Source: Verrucomicrobiota bacterium (lineage in GTDB: Bacteria > Verrucomicrobiota > Verrucomicrobiia > Limisphaerales > UBA1100). From it: a stretch of 9,779 bases of DNA. The stretch covers positions 1 through 9,779 of the forward strand of contig DQLO01000029.1 in the NCBI GenBank assembly GCA_015660155.1, in the 5' to 3' direction. Under the pieces are notes generated by a model that was not told where the DNA came from, searched no databases, and saw only the letters and a program-made list of their open reading frames with translations. Below are positions 6,962 through 9,779 of the stretch, one piece after another. A program made the position numbers and the translations under genes. Numbering within the stretch: position 1 is the first letter of the stretch; each line of letters starts with the position of its first letter.

Positions 6962-7861
6962 CTAAGCCTTGGCGGTTGCAGCAGCGGGGGCGGCTTCTGT
7001 GGTTTCCGCCTTGGGTTTCGCATCGGGCGCGGGGGCTTTGGGTTCAACCGGTGCCTCTGCGGGCACTTCGGGTGTAGCTGGAGTTTTGGCTTCGGAGGGG
7101 GCTTCGGCTTCAACTTTGGCTTCGGCTTCTGCTTTGGCCGCTGCGGCTGCGGCTTCTTCCTCGTTGGTCTTGGCGAGGCGTTCAGCACGGGCTTCAACGA
7201 TCACTTGCGTGGCGGCGTCGAGGAAGAGTTCCACGGACCGAATGGCGTCATCGTTGCCGGGGATGGGGAAATCCACGATTTCCGGATCGCAGTTGGTATC
7301 CACGATGGCGACGATTGGGATTTTCAATTTGCGGGCCTCGGCCACGGCGTTATGTTCGCGCTTGAGATCGATAATGAAAATGGCGTCCGGCAAGCCTTCC
7401 ATGTCGCGGATGCCGCCGAGGTTTTTAAGCAGTCGCGCCTTTTGGCGGCGGAAGCGGGCTTGTTCCTGTTTGACGTAGCCGGTGATGCTGCCGTCCGCCT
7501 CCATCGCCTCGATGTGCTGGAGCTTCTTGAGGGATTTTTTGACGGTTTTGAGATTGGTGAGCGTGCCGCCGAGCCAACGCTCGGTGATGCACGGCTGGCC
7601 GGTGGCTTCGGCGAGGTCGCGGATGGCCGATTGCGCCTGTTTTTTGGTGCCGACAAACAGCACCTTGCCGCCGCTGCGCACTTGGGTGGCCATAAAATCG
7701 CAGGCGACGTTGAGTAGTTCGAGTGTCTTATCGAGGTTAATGACGTGGATGCCGTTTTGCGCCCGGAAAATATAGGGCTTCATTTTGGGGTGCCAACGTC
7801 GCGTTTGGTGTCCGAAATGGACGCCCGCCTCGAACAATTCCTTGATGCCAATGCTAATCAT
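6962..7861 (-). CDS. rpsB: 30S ribosomal protein S2 with long acidic/Ala-Pro tail
   Basis: This 299-residue ribosomal protein S2 belongs to the small-subunit head-platform region. Conserved S2 segments are visible: KELFEAGVHFGHQTRRWHPKM (8-27), the stretch following IFRAQNGIHVINLDKT (31-46), VLFVGTKKQAQ (68-77), RWLGGTLTN (95-103) and IPIVAIVDTNCDP with IPGNDDAIRS (181-209). The core ends around residue 230. Residues 231-299 are a low-complexity tail of Ala, Glu, Pro, Lys and Thr; E. coli S2 has 241 residues in all. The open frame extends 28 codons further up to 7945, but MISIGIKELFEAGVHFGH is the normal start and has a good ribosome site. It is the first gene of the rpsB-tsf unit and diverges from the MobA-like gene. 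Confidence 0.97.
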   Translation of the reverse strand: MISIGIKELFEAGVHFGHQTRRWHPKMKPYIFRAQNGIHVINLDKTLELLNVACDFMATQVRSGGKVLFVGTKKQAQSAIRDLAEATGQPCITERWLGGTLTNLKTVKKSLKKLQHIEAMEADGSITGYVKQEQARFRRQKARLLKNLGGIRDMEGLPDAIFIIDLKREHNAVAEARKLKIPIVAIVDTNCDPEIVDFPIPGNDDAIRSVELFLDAATQVIVEARAERLAKTNEEEAAAAAAKAEAEAKVEAEAPSEAKTPATPEVPAEAPVEPKAPAPDAKPKAETTEAAPAAATAKA

Positions 7862-7867
7862 GTTTAT

Positions 7868-7873
7868 TCCTTT
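7868..7873 (-). promoter_or_regulatory. Ribosome binding site of rpsB
   Basis: AAAGGA on the minus strand lies six bases before the rpsB ATG at 7861. It fixes the start at 7861 rather than at the upstream in-frame ATG at 7945. Confidence 0.7.
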
Positions 7874-7893
7874 GTTAAAGACCCCTGTGGGCC

Positions 7894-7912
7894 ATCCCGC
7901 GGAAAACGGGAT
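7894..7912 (-). promoter_or_regulatory. Hairpin in the rpsB leader
   Basis: In the roughly 127-base gap between rpsB and the MobA-like gene, the minus strand carries ATCCCG (7912-7907) and CGGGAT (7899-7894) as a perfect 6-bp stem with a seven-base loop. It lies about 20 bases upstream of the rpsB ribosome site. No T-run follows, so it is not a terminator. Leader RNA upstream of rpsB is bound by S2 in E. coli to control rpsB-tsf, so a similar role is possible but unproven; a 6-bp stem can arise by chance. Confidence 0.3.
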
Positions 7913-7989
7913 TTCGTTTAGTGTTATTGTGGCCGCCAAACCCACTCGGATCCGGGCGTTTCAGGCCATGACTCTTCCGCGGTAAACCC

Positions 7990-8598
7990 GTGGAAAAGGG
8001 CAGGCAAGCTAGCAGACGCCCCGTCAAAGGCAACAGTTTTTTGAAGAAAAATTCAGTCATCGATTTGAGCGAATGCGTCATCCTCGCCGGCGGCGGCAGC
8101 ACCCGAATGGGCCGCGCCAAGGCCGATTTGCGGCTGGGCCGGCGCACGCTGCTGGGGCACGCCCGTGCGCTGGCGGCGGAGCTGGGCTTGCCCTGCCGTG
8201 TGCAATCCCAAGACGACACCCCCGGCCAAGGCCCGCTGGGCGGTGTGGCCACGGCGTTGCGGCGAGCGCGGGCGGGGCGGGTTTTATTTCTTGGCTGCGA
8301 TATGCCGTTTCTCACTGCGGAACTCACGCAGCGGATTCTCGCCGTGGAAGCGGAGGCGGTGTTTGCCTCGGTGAAAGGCACGGTGGGATTTCCCTTTGTG
8401 CTCTCGCCCGCCGTATTGCCGAAGGTGGAGGCGCAACTGGCGTCGGGCCAGCGATCGTTGCAACGGCTGGCCGTGCGGCTGCGCGCGCGGCGCATTCGGG
8501 TGCTTGTGGCCGAAGTGCCGCAATTGCAAAATCTCAACACCCCGGCCGACCTCGCTGAGGCCCTCAAAACTGCGGCTTGCCTTGGGCGGCGGTTTTGA
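7990..8598 (+). CDS. mobA: MobA-like molybdenum cofactor guanylyltransferase
   Basis: The product, up to 202 residues, has the MobA-like NTP transferase fold. MobA attaches GMP to molybdopterin to form the guanine dinucleotide cofactor in the cytoplasm. The signature LAGGGSTRMGRAK is at 32-44, GPLGGVATAL at 81-90, the metal-binding Asp104 lies in LGCDMPFL, and NLNTPADL at 181-188 is the typical C-terminal motif. E. coli MobA has 194 residues. The start is uncertain: GTG at 7990 is the longest option and lacks a Shine-Dalgarno. TTG at 8041 has AAAGG about 11 bases upstream and leaves about ten residues before the nucleotide loop, as is usual in the family. No molybdenum enzyme or other cofactor gene lies nearby, so related nucleotidyltransferases acting on other substrates (MocA type) cannot be excluded. 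The protease gene follows by 13 bases, suggesting co-transcription. Confidence 0.82.
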   Translation: MEKGRQASRRPVKGNSFLKKNSVIDLSECVILAGGGSTRMGRAKADLRLGRRTLLGHARALAAELGLPCRVQSQDDTPGQGPLGGVATALRRARAGRVLFLGCDMPFLTAELTQRILAVEAEAVFASVKGTVGFPFVLSPAVLPKVEAQLASGQRSLQRLAVRLRARRIRVLVAEVPQLQNLNTPADLAEALKTAACLGRRF

Positions 8599-8611
8599 TA
8601 GGGTTTTGCGT

Positions 8612-9550
8612 ATGCCACGTTTTTTCCAAACTGCACTGGTGTTGTGCTGTGCCGCGATGTGGGCGCAAGCCGATAAATTGCACCTCAAAGGCGGCGCGGT
8701 AATTGAAGGCAAATTGCTGGCCGAGAAAGAGGAAGTGCTGGTGGTGGACATCGGGTACACGGTGCTCACGCTCGATCGCGCCGAGGTGCAGCGCATCGAG
8801 CGCACCGGCGCGCCGGTTGCACAAACTGTGGCCAAGGCGAAGGGCCTCTACATCGTGGCCGCCAAGCCGCCGCCGTTGCGGCCGGTGAAGCAGTTGGTGG
8901 AGGCGCTCGGGGTTTCGGTGGTGCAGGTGAAAACTCCCGGCGGTTTGGGCTCGGGATTTATCATTCGCGAGGACGGCCATCTGATCACGAATTTCCACGT
9001 CATCGAAGGCGAGACGCGCATTTCGGTGGAGGTGTATCACCAGCGCGACGGCCAGCTCGAGCGCAAGACCTATCGCAAGGTGCGCATCGTGGCGATGAAC
9101 AAGTTTGCCGATTTGGCGCTGCTGCAAATTACCGAAAAGGACGCGCCGAAATTTCACCCCGTGCCGCTCGCGGCCGACCCCGCGCAGCTGCAAGTGGGCG
9201 AGCGCGTGTTCGCCATTGGCAGTCCGTTGGGCCTCGAGCGCACGGTCACCGAAGGCATCGTCAGCACGCGCAAACGCCAGATGGAAGGGGCGCTTTACCT
9301 CCAAACCTCCACGCCCATTAACCCCGGCAACAGCGGTGGGCCGCTTTTCAATCTGCGCGGCGAGGTGGTGGGCGTCACCAACATGAAAATCTCCAGTGGC
9401 GAAAATCTCGGCTTCGCCATTCCCGTCGATCGCGTGATGCATTTCCTTCAAAACCGCGACGCCTACGCCTATGACAATGATAATCCGAGCAACGCCTACC
9501 GCTATTTGCCGCCCCCGCGCAAGCCGCGCAAAACCCCGACGGCACCGTAG
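8612..9550 (+). CDS. Secreted trypsin-like (HtrA/DegP-type) serine protease without PDZ domain
   Basis: This 312-residue protein starts with a signal peptide (MPRFFQTALVLCCAAMWAQA, cleavage after residue 20), so it acts in the envelope. Residues 21-65 (KLHLKGGAVIEGKLL through RAEVQRIE) look like a small all-beta module of a type often seen at the N-terminus of exported PVC-group proteins. The trypsin-like domain, from about 95 to 282, has the full HtrA-style triad: His129 in ITNFHVIEG, Asp167 in NKFADLALLQI and Ser241 in INPGNSGGPLFN. LGFAIPVDRV at 266-275 closes the domain. DegP-type proteins carry one or two PDZ domains after this; here only a 30-residue Asn/Pro/Lys-rich tail follows, so substrate selection must differ. 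ATG 8612 has TAGGG eight bases upstream. It follows the MobA-like gene by 13 bases. Likely role: protein quality control or processing (inference). Confidence 0.9.
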   Translation: MPRFFQTALVLCCAAMWAQADKLHLKGGAVIEGKLLAEKEEVLVVDIGYTVLTLDRAEVQRIERTGAPVAQTVAKAKGLYIVAAKPPPLRPVKQLVEALGVSVVQVKTPGGLGSGFIIREDGHLITNFHVIEGETRISVEVYHQRDGQLERKTYRKVRIVAMNKFADLALLQITEKDAPKFHPVPLAADPAQLQVGERVFAIGSPLGLERTVTEGIVSTRKRQMEGALYLQTSTPINPGNSGGPLFNLRGEVVGVTNMKISSGENLGFAIPVDRVMHFLQNRDAYAYDNDNPSNAYRYLPPPRKPRKTPTAP

Positions 9551-9591
9551 CCTGTAACCTTTTTCCCAAAATAACGTAAATACAAACCATA

Positions 9592-9779
9592 ATGAAAAAC
9601 CGTACCCTGTTCGTTCCCATCCTGCTGTTGTTGGCCGTTTTTGGCCGTGCCGCTGCTCCTGAAACGATCCTGCCGCCCACCACCTTCGCCGTGGCCAGCG
9701 TGCCGGATATGAACGCCGCGCGCGCCGCGTGGGGTCGCACGCCTTTGGTGCGCCTGTGGAAAGACAAGGAAATGGCCGC
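9592..9779 (+). CDS. Exported protein of unknown function, N-terminus only
   Basis: Sixty-two codons are visible before the window ends. The N-terminus MKNRTLFVPILLLLAVFGRAAA is a clear signal peptide, with cleavage likely after Ala23 or just before it. The mature start, PETILPPTTFAVASVPDMNAARAAW followed by TPLVRLWKDKEM, resembles the opening of large DUF3352-type exported proteins of Planctomycetota and Verrucomicrobiota, where a 'probabilities of each subunit' style repeat is not seen but an LP-x-T-x-AV-x-x-V-D pattern is usual. This match is from memory and weak. The 41 bases between this ATG and the upstream protease stop are A/T-rich and carry no Shine-Dalgarno and no terminator hairpin. 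Co-transcription with the protease is possible. Confidence 0.7.
   Translation, partial: MKNRTLFVPILLLLAVFGRAAAPETILPPTTFAVASVPDMNAARAAWGRTPLVRLWKDKEMA

Noticed and set aside
6950..7717. A 255-codon plus-strand open frame opposite rpsB beginning with a Gly/Phe/Cys-rich stretch.
   Set aside because: The striking composition is the antisense reading of the S2 Ala/Glu/Pro/Lys tail; no independent start signal or domain was seen.
1..9779. Search by eye for CRISPR repeats, insertion-sequence ends, tRNA or rRNA genes, toxin-antitoxin or defence genes.
   Set aside because: No regular repeats, terminal inverted repeats, transposase or defence motifs were seen; nearly all sequence is explained by recognised genes.

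Overview
This 9.8 kb window is ordinary, densely packed bacterial chromosome with high G+C. It has eight complete genes, a partial gene at each edge, and no sign of a mobile element, CRISPR array, tRNA or rRNA. Several features suggest a heterotrophic member of the Planctomycetota-Verrucomicrobiota group, probably Verrucomicrobiota: a Tat-exported xylose-isomerase-like TIM-barrel protein, an exported glutamyl-endopeptidase-like S9 peptidase, an HtrA-type protease with a small N-terminal beta domain instead of PDZ domains, weak or absent Shine-Dalgarno sequences at several genes, and an extended Ala/Pro/Glu tail on ribosomal protein S2. This placement is inferred from gene content and style; no marker-gene comparison was possible.

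Left part (1-3220): a truncated serine hydrolase of the beta-lactamase/penicillin-binding fold runs leftward off the edge. Diverging from it is a large secreted S9 serine peptidase. Only about 47 bases separate their starts.

Centre (3217-7861, all minus strand): the conserved translation cluster reads rpsB (S2), tsf (EF-Ts), pyrH (UMP kinase), frr (ribosome recycling factor). After frr come a small YlbF/YmcA-like protein with a cysteine-rich C-terminus and then the Tat-exported TIM-barrel protein. A perfect 11-bp hairpin with a T-tract lies between tsf and pyrH. It divides the cluster into an rpsB-tsf unit and a pyrH-frr-ylbF-like-TIM-barrel unit. It also shows that the longest open frame for pyrH, which runs back through the hairpin, overstates the gene; a GTG at 5925 is the likely start. 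The TIM-barrel gene converges on the S9 peptidase gene, and both stop codons sit in one TTAA.

Right part (7990-9779, plus strand): a MobA-like nucleotidyltransferase (molybdenum cofactor guanylylation) diverges from rpsB. Thirteen bases later comes a secreted trypsin-like protease, followed by the first 62 codons of another exported protein.

I found no convincing undescribed system. The points most worth a second look are the cysteine-tailed YlbF-like protein tied to frr, the internal terminator with a possibly leaderless pyrH start, and the exported TIM-barrel protein carried at the end of a translation operon.
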